A DNA stretch of 64,000 bases from Paragorgia papillata (GCA_035771165.1 JAWNZC010000311.1:702001-766000); one strand, 5' to 3'. Counted from the stretch's first letter, positions 21,604 through 33,950 are shown. Notes: generated by a model from the sequence alone, not told the origin. Numbers and translations: made by a program.

Positions 21604-22284
21604 GATAAGTTAATCCTTCTAAGTTTGAATTGCGTTATTTTTAGAAACATTGAGTCAGTTGCTATGGCAACACAGACGTAACAAAATACCTATCACCTCG
21701 CGTATACGTATCTGAAAAATAAGCACGGTGACCTTCAATTATTTTTTTCCTTATAAAATATTTTTTTTCGAGGATAAACAATCAGTAGAAAGATTTTGAA
21801 AAAGATTTGTAATGCCAATATTTTTCATAAGGAAAAAATAACGTTTTTTTTAATAACATTTTTTTGGCATTACAGAATTTTTTCATTTTTATTATAGAGG
21901 AAGGTTTTAGCGATAGAAAACATGCCACAAAATTTTAGCGTAGGTTAGGCGTCGGCATTTCACGCGCATCGCACGTAATGGTGCCAGATGGCATCAGCGG
22001 CTTGCATACGTCCTGTCATTTTGATGCCCTGATTTGCGAACATTCTTGCAAACACGAATTATCGCGCCTCATTTCTCGGAATTTAATGAAAATTACATGT
22101 CGAGCCACTTTAATAAAATATACAATATTTATGCCAATGTTAATCATGCATAACTTAATAAAACTTAGTAATTTTATAACTGCTTTGCATGGTGAAGAAT
22201 GTTATAATAAAATGTTTGACAGAGTTTGACAGTCAGACGTTAGATTTTTGTAATGACGTTTACAAACTATCATAGATTGCTCTG

Positions 22285-22320
22285 CATGATGATGTCCTGA
22301 GCAACACAGGACGAAAGCTC
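22285..22320 (+). ncRNA. hammerhead-like motif
   Basis: Reads GATGA, then GTCCTG, loop, CAGGAC, GAAAGC. Stem II is a perfect 6-bp pair directly followed by GAAA, as in hammerhead ribozymes; the first two core bases deviate and one extra T precedes stem II. A Penelope-like or retrozyme remnant is the likely source. Confidence 0.45.
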
Positions 22321-22393
22321 AGCTGAATAAATATATTTTACATGGTTGTATCCGCAAACATTTTCTTATTAACAAAACTTACTTGACAAATAC

Positions 22394-22846
22394 ATTAAAG
22401 TGGTTCTCTGATGAAATTTTTTTTGGCAATGTTTTTGCTTAATCCTAAAGATGCTATGGTAGTTTTCGTTAATTAAAGAAATGGGATATTTTACGTGTGA
22501 AGTTCGTATTTTGAGCGCTGTCATTAAAGTAGCCAACCTTGACAAGAATGAGTCTGGGAAGCTTATGACGTCATATACTCAATAACAACAGTGACCGTTT
22601 TGTTGACAACAACAATGATCTTTTGTTTTTGTAGAGTCCATGACGTCATAAGTTATCCTCAACTCAATCTTCTCAAACACGGGCAATTTAATGGCGGCGA
22701 TCCAAAATACAAACTTCGCACGTAAAATACAACTTTGTTCTTGATAATTTAATAATCAAACTTTGCACAATTACCAAGTACAATAATATCTTTAAGATTG
22801 TGCAGAAACATTACCAACAATGTTGTTATCCGAGAACCACTTTAAG
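22394..22846. mobile_element. 450-bp fold-back element
   Basis: Ends TTAAAGTGGTTCTC and GAGAACCACTTTAA are inverted. The interior also pairs, for example ACGTGTGAAGTTCGTATTTT against AAATACAAACTTCGCACGT and TATGACGTCAT against ATGACGTCATA. Confidence 0.75.
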
Positions 22847-23131
22847 CTACACTAATGCACAACATAAGCAAATGATAGCCAGTTTGATAATAGGGTATAA
22901 AAATTCGCGTTTAATTTTTGCGATATCTTCTTTTTTCGGGATTTAACGTCACGTTTTCTTTTTCAATGGCAAAAATATCAACACTTAAATCTCTCAAAAG
23001 CAAACTAAAATAAAGTACTAATAAAGGTACTAAATAAGGTACTCGTATTATTAATTACAACTGGTTTCGGTTTGGTGTTCATAAAAAATCACAGTCGCAA
23101 ATTTTCCGACATACCTTTTCCATCTTTCTAG

Positions 23132-23224
23132 GCACTCTGTTTTATTTCACCTTGACTCTACATGGAACCGAAACTAATCCGCTAGCCAAGAATGCCAGAT
23201 TGTTTCCCAAATCAGCAGGAAGAG
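23132..23224 (+). CDS. proprotein convertase exon 6: end of the P domain
   Basis: With the G carried from exon 5 it reads GTLFYFTLTLHGTETNPLAK and ends SAGR. The GTL---TL-L-GT block is the last P-domain strand of furin/PCSK proteins. Acceptor CTTTCTAG ends at 23131; donor GTAGGA follows 23224, phase 1. The phase fits exon 7 at 25122. Confidence 0.85.
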
Positions 23225-23535
23225 GTAGGATATTTCATGTACAGGAGTTTTTAACTTGCTAGCGCGGCATGCTCTTCAACAATACGATGTTCTTCAGCTA
23301 ACCTGCAATCAGAAATCATGCATGTTTTATAGAAGATTGAAATTCGCAACCGATTACGCAAAACAAAATGCAATAAATACAATAAATACAAGTAAAATCC
23401 AAAACTGCAAATTCCTTGATCAGTACACGTAGTACAGATCTTATAATAAGACCTAAAAGTTAAAAGGTCGTAGAACGTATCTAGAATATAGACGTATATA
23501 CTTTAGAATACAGTTCAGTCGTCATTCTCCTAACT

Positions 23536-23627
23536 TGACGTCGAATTCAGCCTTTTAATTTTGTTTATTGTTTTTTTTTTGTTTTCGTATATGTACAATT
23601 GAATTAAAAAGGCTGGGTTGACGTCAG
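23536..23627. repeat. short fold-back repeat
   Basis: GACGTCGAATTCAGCCTTTT pairs imperfectly with AAAAAGGCTGGGTTGACGTC across a T-rich centre. Confidence 0.5.
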
Positions 23628-24000
23628 GTGCGGATAATGACGCGTTTTGTACTACTTTACAGTATAAAACTCTATATTGATGACTTGTTTATACTAGCAC
23701 TAAGTCCGCTTTGTGCATGGCCTTAAGTAAATTTATTTTCTTATGCCAAGCAACAAACTGCATGGATGTATGACCATCGTATTAAGTGAGAAGAATCGTC
23801 ACTGTTAGCCAGCGACAAGCAATACTTCACGCGAAGAACAAGGGAGTTTATTGAGATTGCAAAACATCGCACTATTTCTCAGGAAGGACAGCCATTAAAC
23901 AACACGTGCATGGTGTGCCCTATTCGGAGAACATTTTTGATTTTGTTTTCTAATTAAAAAAATTAACGTGATACGCCATTGTATTCTTACATGATTTAAT

Positions 24001-24343
24001 CATAGTTAGTGGAGGGGGATGGTTTGGAAGCTCCATTGTCTTTCAAGATTATGCAATGGTTATGTTGATGAACACAATAGTTAATGTTGGAGGAAGGCAA
24101 TTGGTTGAAGAAAGGAAATTCTGTGGACACGTGACGACGAAGGACTACACAACGAACAAAGGACTTACAACACGTGACGACGAAGGACTACACTATAATT
24201 AAACCCGAACGTTGGTACTGGATGACTGCTTCATTATACAGAAAATACAATACGTTCAGTGACCGTTAAATTAGACAAATTGAACAAAAGCATGGAACGA
24301 TGACTTTGGCCGAGTTTCCAAATCACCCTCCTCCACTAACTAT
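24001..24343. mobile_element. MITE with CATAGTTAGTGGAGG ends and ATTTAAT duplication
   Basis: CATAGTTAGTGGAGGGGGAT at the left and its near complement ending CCACTAACTATG at the right form about 35-bp inverted repeats. ATTTAAT directly flanks both ends (23994-24000 and 24344-24350). Inside, a short direct repeat CACGTGACGACGAAGGACTA occurs twice (about 24130 and 24172). Confidence 0.7.
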
Positions 24344-24404
24344 GATTTAATTGATCAGTTGCTTAGTTTATAAATGACGTGAGCCAACAACTTGTTGTCA
24401 TTGC

Positions 24405-24440
24405 TCTGATGAAGGCCTGAGTCAACAGGCAGAAAGCTTA
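24405..24440 (+). ncRNA. hammerhead-like motif with intact CTGATGA
   Basis: CTGATGA at 24406-24412, stem GCCTG/CAGGC around AGTCAA, then GAAA at 24432-24435. Both conserved core blocks are exact; an unpaired A lies on each side of stem II. Downstream sequence resembles that after the motif at 22285, implying a shared retroelement family. Confidence 0.5.
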
Positions 24441-25121
24441 GCAAAGAAATATTTTACGTGATGTTTCCACAAAACTTATTTATATTACATTATCGCCATG
24501 AAAACTTACAAATAATTAAATATACCAATAACTTTCTTGCTTCACTGAATCAACGAGTTTTCCGCGATCCCTTTAGACGGATGTCGTGGTCACTTTTCAC
24601 AGGCTTTATTTCAAAGAAATTTCCATTATTTTTAAATTCGATTAATTCCTGGGATTCCTGATACAAAGCTTTAAAACACTCTATCTGGAGTATTCCATAT
24701 TCGATTCTAGTGAAACGTTTTACAACATTTGGTAAATTGACAGAAAAAATCCTGAAGTAAACGCACGGGAATGGCCATCAACATTTCGGAATTATCGAAT
24801 TTCCCTACACGGTTTTGTTGGTGTTAACTACATTTATCAAACATTTGAGGGAAACCGAAGAAATTCCTGTTAAGTTCTTACACTTTAAAATCTTCCATTG
24901 TTGCGAAAAGTACATTTAATTTTAAGAGGCACTTGAAAGAAAATTTCCCTTAAATTTTACTTCCGGTTAAAAACTAGCATCGTATTTATATTAATTACAA
25001 TAAAGTGCATAAATTAAATTTGTTAGCGATATAAAAACAAAGCAAAACAAATAAATAATAGACTTTCTTTTAAAAGTAACCTTAATAGTAAATATTAATT
25101 TAAAATTTTCTGCTGTAAAAG

Positions 25122-25555
25122 GTTCGTGTCGTGGATCTCATTCAAAAACAAACGTTTGCTGCCAGAACAATGTATTGTGGAGTGGAAAGGGTGTATCGTG
25201 TTGTGGACGGCAAAACTACGATTCAACCACGCATGCTTGCTGCAATAAAAACAACATAGTTTGGAAAGGTCTAGGATGTGGAGGTAAAGATTATAACCCA
25301 TGCTATCAAATGTGTTGCGCTGGAGAAATTCATTATAAAATTGCTGGATTCAAGTGCTGTGGTAATAAAAGCTATTATGAAAAGTTATACGGTTGTTGCG
25401 ATGGGAAACTCACAAGAAAATACTGGAAATGCTGTGCAAACAGAGAATATAACCCAAGGTATTACGAGTGTTGCGATAACAAAAGCCTGGCAAGAAAAAA
25501 ATGGTGCTACAGTTATAAACGACGGGGTTTTTACCGATGTGTCCAATGTCCATAA
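25122..25555 (+). CDS. proprotein convertase exon 7: galaxin-like C-terminal domain
   Basis: The last exon reads SCRGSHSKTNVCCQNN, VSCCGRQNYDSTTHACCNKN, then four more CC-containing units of about 25 residues (YNPCYQMCC, GFKCCGNKSYYEKLYGCC, YWKCCANREYNPRYYECC) and ends RCVQCP, TAA. Paired cysteines spaced with Y-N/D-P motifs are the hallmark of galaxins, secreted coral skeletal-matrix proteins. The acceptor AG is at 25120-25121; its first GT completes the Gly codon from exon 6 in frame. Canonical PCSKs end instead in unrelated Cys-rich or transmembrane tails. Alternative: the last exon of a separate galaxin gene whose phase fits by chance. AATAAA signals follow near 25632. Confidence 0.8.
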
Positions 25556-25944
25556 ACGTCTAAAGGCTATATAAAGTGTTGTTATTTCTAAACAAAGTCA
25601 TTTGTTTTAGATTGGTAAATTCTTCTGTCGTAATAAATACAATAAAAAATCTCAAAAAAATAATTTATATAGAACTTGTGCTTATTTGCTAACTATATGT
25701 AGATGCTGGGTTATTCCTATCAGCTGAATGAGAAGCTCCTTGATTAGTGTAAAATCCACACCAACCTGGGAGGAAGGGGAGCTGAAGTCACACATGTCCA
25801 ATACTGTCGTACAGATATGGATCGAACGAGTCGTTAAATCCGTCATTTGATACGACCCCCGTCTTGCACCGCATAAATGTTTGTCGGCTCGTTCAATTTG
25901 TCCAATTCGTCTAGTCGTTACGAGGCGAACAATTCGTGAAACTC
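25556..25944. other. 3' UTR and intergenic DNA
   Basis: Two overlapping AATAAA-type signals at about 25632-25645 follow the stop by about 80 bp. The remainder has no recognised feature. Confidence 0.5.
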
Positions 25945-26062
25945 CGTTATTTTAACAGATCTATATAGAAAAATATTTGCCCGAGACCGCAGACCGAGGG
26001 ACATTTTTGACACCGAGGGCAAATATTTTTCTATACGGACCGACCAAAACGGTAAATAACGT
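25945..26062. repeat. palindromic MITE, diverged copy
   Basis: CGTTATTT ends plus internal TAGAAAAATATTTGCCCGAG paired with GGGCAAATATTTTTCTATAC. Same architecture as the CTTATT family. Confidence 0.55.
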
Positions 26063-26929
26063 ACTGCCGACATGCAGTCTTATAGGGAAGCTTGGAAGCT
26101 TTTTTTGTGATAAAAAAACATTCAAGACTTGAAGATCTAGTTACGAAAGTAAGTCAAAATGCAGTCCAAGTGTTTTTAAAGTTTAGTTGATAAAGATTCT
26201 TCGTCGTTCTTCTTCGTCGCTTGCTCGTTTTTGGCTGTTCGCTTGGAAAGTCGTTTTCAATATTTGGCTGACAGCATGAAAATTGAAAGTGTGGTCCTCG
26301 AGCTTGAAGACGAAAATGCTTGTAGCAAGCTATTTGTAATTTCAAGTTTCAAGGACATGACACGATGAGGTTGGCATGTGGAAATATTTGACTAAAATTT
26401 AAAGACATGTAACGGGTTTGATGAGTATAGCGGTTGGATAACAGAAGAAAGACAGTTTGGTGTCAAAAGACAAAAGGTTTCAGCTTTTCTATCTTAATCT
26501 CGTGGTATGATATTTTATATATACTTCAATATAGTTTCATTTAGTGATTCAAAATACTATGTTCACAAGTTTATGTATGTTTTTCCTACCGTTTTAAACC
26601 GTTTTCTTTATAAATATCGCTCGTAAATTTTGCTTTGTCGCAGTTTTCCCAGCGTTTCTTTTAAAATTCGTTGTTCAATCATGAAGTTGTCAAATCCTTT
26701 TGGATAATACAACTCATTTGCATCGCCGTAGCTCTCTGTTGAGTATTTTTTTTTTCTGTGGCAAGCGAAATAGTTATGAAAATCGGTCAATTTTAAATGA
26801 CAGAATGTAAAAAAATAACTTTTTGGACCGAGGTTCAAGATATCGTGAAATACCGCCGGCTCATGTAGCCAATCAAATTCCATGGGAAAGCCTAGGATTC
26901 CGCCCGCTCACGACTAATACAAAATTAAT
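26063..26929. other. intergenic, no recognised feature
   Basis: A minus frame of 91 residues (26608-26883) has no family resemblance that I can see and abuts a MITE. It is not called as a gene. Confidence 0.4.
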
Positions 26930-27082
26930 AACTACTTATTGACCGAGCGTGGGGTCTGTACTAGTGAAATATCGGACCGATGTTTTTTTAGTACGGACCG
27001 AGACGAGCGCAGCGAGTTGAGGTCTGTGCAAAGAACAGAGGTCGGATATTTCACTAGTACAGACCGAACAAGCGAGGTCAAA
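26930..27082. repeat. palindromic MITE, CTTATTGACCGAG family, copy 4
   Basis: Nearly identical to 399-548 over its whole length, including the TACTAGTGAAATATCGGACC arm. The right terminal arm is truncated after GGTCA, so this copy lost its last 12 bp. Confidence 0.75.
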
Positions 27083-28890
27083 TTAAAAGACTTGAGAAAG
27101 GAGTTTTTGGGAAACGTATATCACTTCTGAAAAACAGAAACAGAAACAAATCGACGTTTACGTATAAAGCAAAACAACGTCTTGAGTAGAAGGAAACCCG
27201 TCAAACCGAAACTCTCAAGGAGGAAAAAGCAATAGTAAAACTGGAAAACCGACGAAGAAATAAAGGCCAGCGAAAAGTTTAAGTTATGGTAAAAATATAG
27301 AGCAGCCGCTCTCATTAATCACGAACATTTAGTAGTAAAACTGTTCGAGTTTCCCTGTTTACATCCTATCACCGTTAATTTTGTTTTCTCTTTTGTGTGT
27401 CCTTAAAGTATTTTAAGCGTATCCATTGCATGTCATTTGCTTGCCTGTTGTATTTTTTATCTGCATGACGTGGTTGCCGTCTTAACATCTTCTTTCAAAT
27501 AGTTTTCTTATTGTGAAACCATGCACTTGTGACTTAACGTAGCTTGTTCATAATTTGGCATAAAACTCGGAAAAGAAGCAAATGCTATTGCAATATCTAT
27601 TAATTAACATGTAGGTAAAAACAGTTTCAGCACTTCAGATTTCCAAATGAAAATATAGGCGTAGCAACCAGCCAGGTAGTTGTTTGACTAGATTTCAATG
27701 AATTCAATGTTTTTGAAAAATGTTTTCAGATGCTGTAGCGATGTTCTTTTGTAAACATAGAATGAAAGAACTGTAATATATAGCCTATTTCCAGGCCCCC
27801 AATGTTTTCCATGTTAATGTTTTCTGATCAGGGGGTATTTACAAAAATTCATGTAAAAGCGGGCGAGGGGTTATTGCATTTATGTATTTCTAGTATGTTT
27901 ATATTCCCTCTTCTATTTCAAAACCACGCAACTTATTGCTATCCAACAGGTCAATATTATCCTCTCGTGTTCGTGTGGTTCGCGAGGGTACTAATCTCGA
28001 CAGAGTGGGCGGCAAGTCCGGTCGGGGATTTTACCCATGTTGGTGTTTTGGAGGATCCACTTGTGTGTATATTTAACAATTAGTCATTAGACAACGAGAC
28101 CGAGTTTTCTTTTTAAAATTAGTCACAGAGAATGAGGTGACTAATTGTTTTAGTATAATTTCAGAGGTTGATAATAAAACAATCACGTTGAAACAAAAAC
28201 GTTTAAACAACTGCTTTCATTTTAGCAGTGGTGATTCTGTTTATTCACAGACGATGTTAGCAAGCCAAAGTTGCCTTTGTCAGTAAATAATTTCTAAAAA
28301 AAAGAGTAAACAACATCCTACTTTGGAACTGGACTTGTACATACGTTCAAATATATGCTAAAAAGACTTTTATTCTGGTGTTTTGGCTTCTGTGTTACAG
28401 ACTTTTTGTACTTAATTCATGTTCAATATGTTCTTCACACATGGGGAAGTTTTCGAAAACATCGCTACGATCAAAACCTATTAACCAAAACTTAAATTGA
28501 AAAAACTATAATTATAGAAAATATACTTCCTTACCTTTACAAAGTTTTGTTTTTACTATATTTGATATGTACCACATCTCAGTGATAAATATTTTCAGTA
28601 TTATGCTCTTTTGTTTGTTTCAAAAACTACAGACACCATTTTGAAAAAAAATCAACAGTTCAATCAAATTCTAAAATCTCATACTTCCAAATGACAACTC
28701 CGAGGGGGACTGAAACGAGTAAAGTCAGTGCAGTCTTGAATAAGTACCAGTCTATTTTTTATTGCATGCACCGCGCTAGGCGGTGACTATTGCTTCAGAT
28801 TCACCTCTGAGCGGACCAATCAGAAGCTGGGAAGTCTCTTTTCCACTATGAAATTATACTAAGAGCTGATAGTATAAATAGTTATATATG
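27083..28890. other. intergenic, no recognised feature
   Basis: The 93-residue plus frame at 27802-28083 lacks a recognisable family. Short hairpin-like sequence occurs at about 28082-28150 (ATTAGTCA motifs). Confidence 0.4.
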
Positions 28891-29110
28891 AGATATATCA
28901 CACACCATAGTGTGTAAAATTGCACAGTATGGGCGCTAAAACACACAAATGTCCAGAAAAACACACACTGTGTGTTTTTTTACACACCTAGTGTGTTTTT
29001 ATACACATCGATGCGTGTAATTTCACACATACATGTGTTATTTTACACGTCGCTTTTGTGTGTATGTTTTACACACCAATGAATATTAAATAGTGTGTTA
29101 ATTTAGCACA
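28891..29110. repeat. cluster of short inverted TGTGTAAAA-type motifs
   Basis: About 15 copies of TGTGT(A/T) or its complement ACACA occur within 220 bp in both orientations, spaced 8-20 bp. A similar cluster is at 37865-38160. Probably the subterminal motif region of a DNA transposon; no clear termini found. Confidence 0.55.
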
Positions 29111-29633
29111 GTTTGTTTTATGAACTGATGCCAGTAACAGTAATAAATATTGCAGTTATTAAATAAATATATTGTAATTATTAAGATATAATAATATACA
29201 TTACATATACAATAAATAACTATATTGCCATAAGTTCTGATGACACCAGAGTAATTATTATACATTTAATAAAATACACGGCAATTTTTTGAATGTAAAC
29301 ATGCTTTGGTAAACTTATGCCATCTTCATTTTGTACACATCTTTTCCTTGTTTAATTTCCTTTTTTTGCTTTGTAATATAATTTTAATTAAAAAGTATAG
29401 CCAATATTCCATAGCCAATCTTCCAATGTTGTGTAGCAACATTACAATAAGATATAGGGAGTTCATCCATCAAGTTGCAAGTTGATAATAAAAGTAACTT
29501 GAAATTAAAAATGTCTTGAAAGGGTACATCTATACCTTCGGGTAACTGTCTTGTAACTAAGGCCTCTTTGTTTTAAGACTGAAATATTGTGGCAATTAAG
29601 TTGCTTGCTAAACTAATTCAACTTGTTCGATCA

Positions 29634-29860
29634 AATACCTTGGGACATCTCGCATTGTTGGTACTTACCTAATATTTCTTTCTATTATTTTGGTAGTAAA
29701 TTATATCCCTCCCTTCCCCTCCCTATTCAATGTTGAATTTAAAGTAAGGAACTCAGTGAGCGTTGAAACGAACGCCTAACAGGGGCCTGGGTGATAATTG
29801 GAGCGGAAAATATTGTCCTTTAGGTTGAAGGGTCCCAACACTTTTGTCACTGATTGTCTG
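29634..29860. mobile_element. MITE, CAGTGACAAAA family, copy B (left end lost)
   Basis: Nearly identical to 32254-32488 (shared TCAATGTTGAATTTAAAGTA, GTTGAAACGAACGCCTAA). Ends TTTTGTCACTGATTGTC at 29860; the left terminus starts only at ACCTTGGGACATCTCGCA. Confidence 0.7.
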
Positions 29861-31674
29861 CGAAAACATTTTTAGTTCATAAAATAAAGCTAGTTACCTA
29901 GTCAGTTATTTTTCTAAAAATAGTTATGTTTGACAAAGATGTTCACAATTTATTTTTAACAAAATTATTATGGGCATTTTCAAGCTATTAAATAGGCAGT
30001 TTTGTTGTTTTAAAGTCAGTTTACTGCTCAAGGCTTCTTTGCACGTATTATGGAAAAAGATTTCGGCTAAAATAGGTGCGTTATCAGCAATGCAATTAGA
30101 AATGCTCGATTTACCTAAAACGAAGTTTTAATATATTTACAATCACTCGATTGCGCATTTATTTATGCATGTGTAGAGTATAACTTTTGCAATATCACTC
30201 TTCAACTAACGGGCGTCGCGTTAAACGAGAATTAAAACGTGTTTATTTTAGCCAGTTGCGCAATCTTTAACGGGTTCTGCGCCGGTATTAGCAATAAAGC
30301 TATTTGAGGTAGGGACCTTTTATTATTTTAACAATTGCTGTAGAACGTACGCGTACTTTAATTTCAGCACAAAAACAAATATTAGGGAAGTGATAGTAGG
30401 TTTAAAAATTCGAAATTCGAAACGTCTACCAATGTCTATTAAAGGCACGAAAGGGACAAAACATATTGAAACTAGTTGTAGGTTTTCATTAGCAACCATA
30501 TTACGTACACCATTACTAATACATACTAAGGTAAAACGCGAAATATTTGCGGAAAATTATTAGAGAGATATAACGTAATACAACATTACCAGAAATTTGG
30601 GACATTTTGCGGCCACGTTCGTAGCCAGTGGTTACTCCCATGATAATAATATACAGTAAATATTTTGCGAAAATGCAAACGGTTGCTAAGAACAAAGATC
30701 GCCTCTGCTTTCAAAATAAACAAACATGGCTGCAGGCTGCTCGAAAGAGAAGAGACCTCCGTGGCTTCGTCGTTTGTCCTTCTCGCAGCTCAACTCCACG
30801 TTTAGACATAACGGCCTCCTGCTGATAGACGAAATCGGAGTTTCGACTGTGCATACAATCTGAGTCGGGATAAAACGTAGTTCGTTTATAACATGAGGCT
30901 GAAGCAGCCGCAGTAAACATAACATTTCTGATTTCAGAAACCTTTTAATGCTTAGGTATTCTATAAGGATAAAATTTGCTTCTCAATTATCCTTGACAAT
31001 AATCCTAAACGTAGTGTCTAAAAATAATGAACTCAAAACATGAAAAAATAGTCCCAGCCTATGTTATCTTCCCGTTATGCTTTAATAGACACGATGTAAT
31101 TTGCATAGGGGCCCAAATTGAAAAGGAAACTAATTTGCATGTGGGCCTAAATAAAACTACGATTTGGTGTATTGCTCAAACACTGTAAAACCAAGAAAGT
31201 TTAAAGGCTTTGGGAACCGCAATGTTGTTAGATACGGAGATATTTACGAGTTATATTAGCAGTTCGAACATTGCTAAATACATAGCAAGCTCCGCACTTT
31301 CCATCGTTCGCACGGAAAGTGGTTTATTTGGCAGATTTGTATCGCATGTTTAGCAGGATTACTATGGCTTGCATAACAGAATGAGTCAAATAAGCAGCGT
31401 AAATAAATCGATGTTGGGAACCGGCTGTGTATTTCGGTAAGCGAACATTTTTTGTTATAACGTTTCCTTACTTAACTATTAACAGGAATCGAGCTCCGCA
31501 ACCGAGAAGTCTATGTCCCTAGTAGGATAAATTTTAAAATTTACGATTTTACTGTATTATTCCTTATACGATTTGGCCGTCATGTTTAATGGCCTATATG
31601 CGCCCGCGCGACGCCATCTTGTCCCAAATTTCTGGTAATGACGCTTGTACGGTTGTCATGACAAATGTCACCAC
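29861..31674. other. intergenic, one weak small open frame
   Basis: A 46-codon plus frame at 30726-30866 begins MAAGCSKEKRPPWLRRLSF after AAACATGG, a good context, and could be a first exon, but it has no donor I can support. Nothing else recognised. Confidence 0.3.
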
Positions 31675-32056
31675 GTCCACGGTTCTCACCAACGGTTCTC
31701 ACCACGGTGCTCACTGAACACCGTGGACGTTAGTTTGCTAATTTACGCTTGTTTCTTTACAAATAGTCAGTGCTGCTGTTTTCTAATATCATCTGCATGG
31801 TAAACTTTACATTTAATGATATTTAACCGGTATTGCATCGACAAAATAAAATCGCAATAAAAGCATCAATAATAAGAGCATCGTTATAAAAAACGCATTT
31901 GAAAAGCGTGAATTGTAAATATGCGTTATTTTCTTATTGAAAAATAACATATCACAAGGCTGGTGTGTAGAAAATGTCATTTAAACCACAATCTTCGTTC
32001 TAATACATGTTTTTCTGGTGAGAACCGTAGTGAGAACCGTTGTGAGAACCGTGGAC
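31675..32056. mobile_element. fold-back element with tandem 12-13 bp units in its ends
   Basis: The left end GTCCACGGTTCTCACCAACG carries repeated ACGGTTCTCACCA units. The right end reads GGTGAGAACCGTAGTGAGAA and ends GAACCGTGGAC, its complement, with three units. Confidence 0.65.
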
Positions 32057-32236
32057 AGAACAGACGCAGAACCGGGGGCCATTTTGACTATTGAATATCA
32101 TATATTTCCTTACTGAATTTTGCACACAAATAGTTTATTTAGTCTACTATAATATTGCTTTAGCTTTCTTGGCTTTAAAGTACGCTCCTAAGTTGGCTAT
32201 AACGGCATTTTTTACAATATAAAGAAAATAGCTTTT

Positions 32237-32488
32237 CAGATAATCAGTGACAAAATGCCTTGGGACATCTCGCATTTTGATACTTACCGAATATTTCTTT
32301 CAATTATTTTTGTAGTAAATTATATCCCTCCCTCCCCCTCCCTATTCAATGTTGAATTTAAAGTAAGGAACTCAGTGAGCGTTGAAACGAACGCCTAAAG
32401 AGTCGCCAACATTGAACAGGGGGATAATTGGAGCGGAAAATATTGTCCTTTAGGTTGAAGTGTCCTAACACTTTTGTCACTGACTGTA
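32237..32488. mobile_element. MITE, CAGTGACAAAA family, copy C
   Basis: CAGATAATCAGTGACAAAAT at the left, CTTTTGTCACTGACTGTA at the right. Contains the same internal sequence as copy B. Confidence 0.75.
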
Positions 32489-32560
32489 GCTGCCTAACAC
32501 AAGATGATTCCACTCATCAAAGGGTAGGCTTTAGGTGGCAAAGGGTTACTGAAATGAACT

Positions 32561-32990
32561 TCATAAGCACTTACCACTTTGTTTTAACTTTGTATCACCA
32601 ACGGCATTAAGAGAGAGTCTGGTTATACATGAAGGCTTGTTTTTTTGGTTCATGTAGTCATAGTCAAAAGATGCTATTATTTGATTTAGGTGTTTCAATG
32701 TGAAGCACTTCTTTTCATCAATGAGATATTTTAACAGCAATTTTGTTTCAAAAGGTATAACCCCTTCAAACAGAATATGCATAATATCCTGTGGGAAACA
32801 TTCACACACATTAAAGTGTGATATAGGATGCAAAACACTCAAAAATGTATCCATATGTGGTTGATAGCCATTCTCTCACATCTTTGGAATTATTTTCATC
32901 TTCAATGAGGTTGCAGAATTCCAAATGACTATTCAAATCTCGTGCTTGAAACATAGAACTGTTGAACTATAGAATAACAAAGAAATGAAT
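32561..32990 (-). pseudogene. fragment of a multicopy metazoan gene/transposon family (PQDIMH motif)
   Basis: On minus, SMFQARDLNSHLEFCNLIED and REWLSTTYG precede, in a shifted frame, HFNVCECFPQDIMHILFEGV and LLLKYLIDEKKCFTLKHLNQ. Uncharacterised multicopy proteins of fishes and cnidarians share the (P)-x-D-x-MH-LFEGV-P block. One frame break near 32855 and lack of the rest indicate a pseudogene. I cannot name the family with certainty. Confidence 0.5.
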
Positions 32991-33606
32991 AAACTTTTGA
33001 TTTGACTATTAAACTTTACAATCAATTATGCAGTATGCATGAGGGTGCAAATTAATGACCTACAAGTGAGGGGATGCTAAGTAGTTTTGTAGGCAAAAAA
33101 CTTAGGAGCCAGTACATATACAAGGTGTATGTAGTTTCATGGACAAATTTGTAGTCCTACCTTTCAATCAGTTTTCAAATGAATGAAATCCGCAGCCGGA
33201 TGGCTGGAGGATATCATTACAATGATATGCTTGGAGTTTTAAATAGGTTCAAAATTTAAATTTGTAGGCCAAAACTAGTGTGGCCTACAGTTTTCAAAAA
33301 TAATTATATCGTCAGAAAAGCTTCTTAATTTGCACCATGGTGCATGATAGACATATTAATTAGTAATACAACAGCCAGTCATGTTGTGATAGCTTATACT
33401 GACCATTTCAGCTGCTTCAGCTCTTGTAGCCATACAATGCCTGCATATCCTGAGCGCTCTTGATCATAATAATGTGAAAAACACCAATCCTCAACAGTAA
33501 TTAACTGGTGTGAGATTTGGTAAGATGGTGTTTTCGGAGGGATTTGGTAAGATCGATGATGAGCACGAAATTCTTGCTTCAAGTTCACAGTGTAGATGGT
33601 CTACGA

Positions 33607-33642
33607 AGTCCTATTTATTTATTTATTTATTTATTTATTTAT
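33607..33642. repeat. TTTA microsatellite
   Basis: Nine TATT units in a row inside a short overlapping open frame. Confidence 0.9.
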
Positions 33643-33882
33643 TGATCAGAGGTCAGGGACCTACAGTGGTTCTCAAAACTTTTGTACCACCTGTGTAGGT
33701 ACTAGGTACTCTTTACAATATGATTATTTTATTTCTGCACAAAGTGTTAATTGGGAAGAGAGTTTTGGAGTGTATGTATGCAAAGGTGTACACACAGACT
33801 ACATGCATTTAAGTCCACAAAGTTATTGCAAAACTTTCGAGTGCCACTGTAGCTATATTAAATGATCAACAATAGTTTTAAC

Positions 33883-33950
33883 GTTTCCTGTCTGGGGGCT
33901 CACCCAATTCAAGGGCAGAGGTGAAATACTTATTCGGACAGGAAAAAGTA
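33883..33950. repeat. small MITE with TTTCCTGTC ends, second copy
   Basis: TTTCCTGTCTGGGGG at the left and CGGACAGGAAA at the right, related to 7458-7554 in reverse orientation. Confidence 0.5.

Noticed and set aside
27802..28083. 93-residue plus frame
   Set aside because: No recognisable motif, biased codon use or splice sites.
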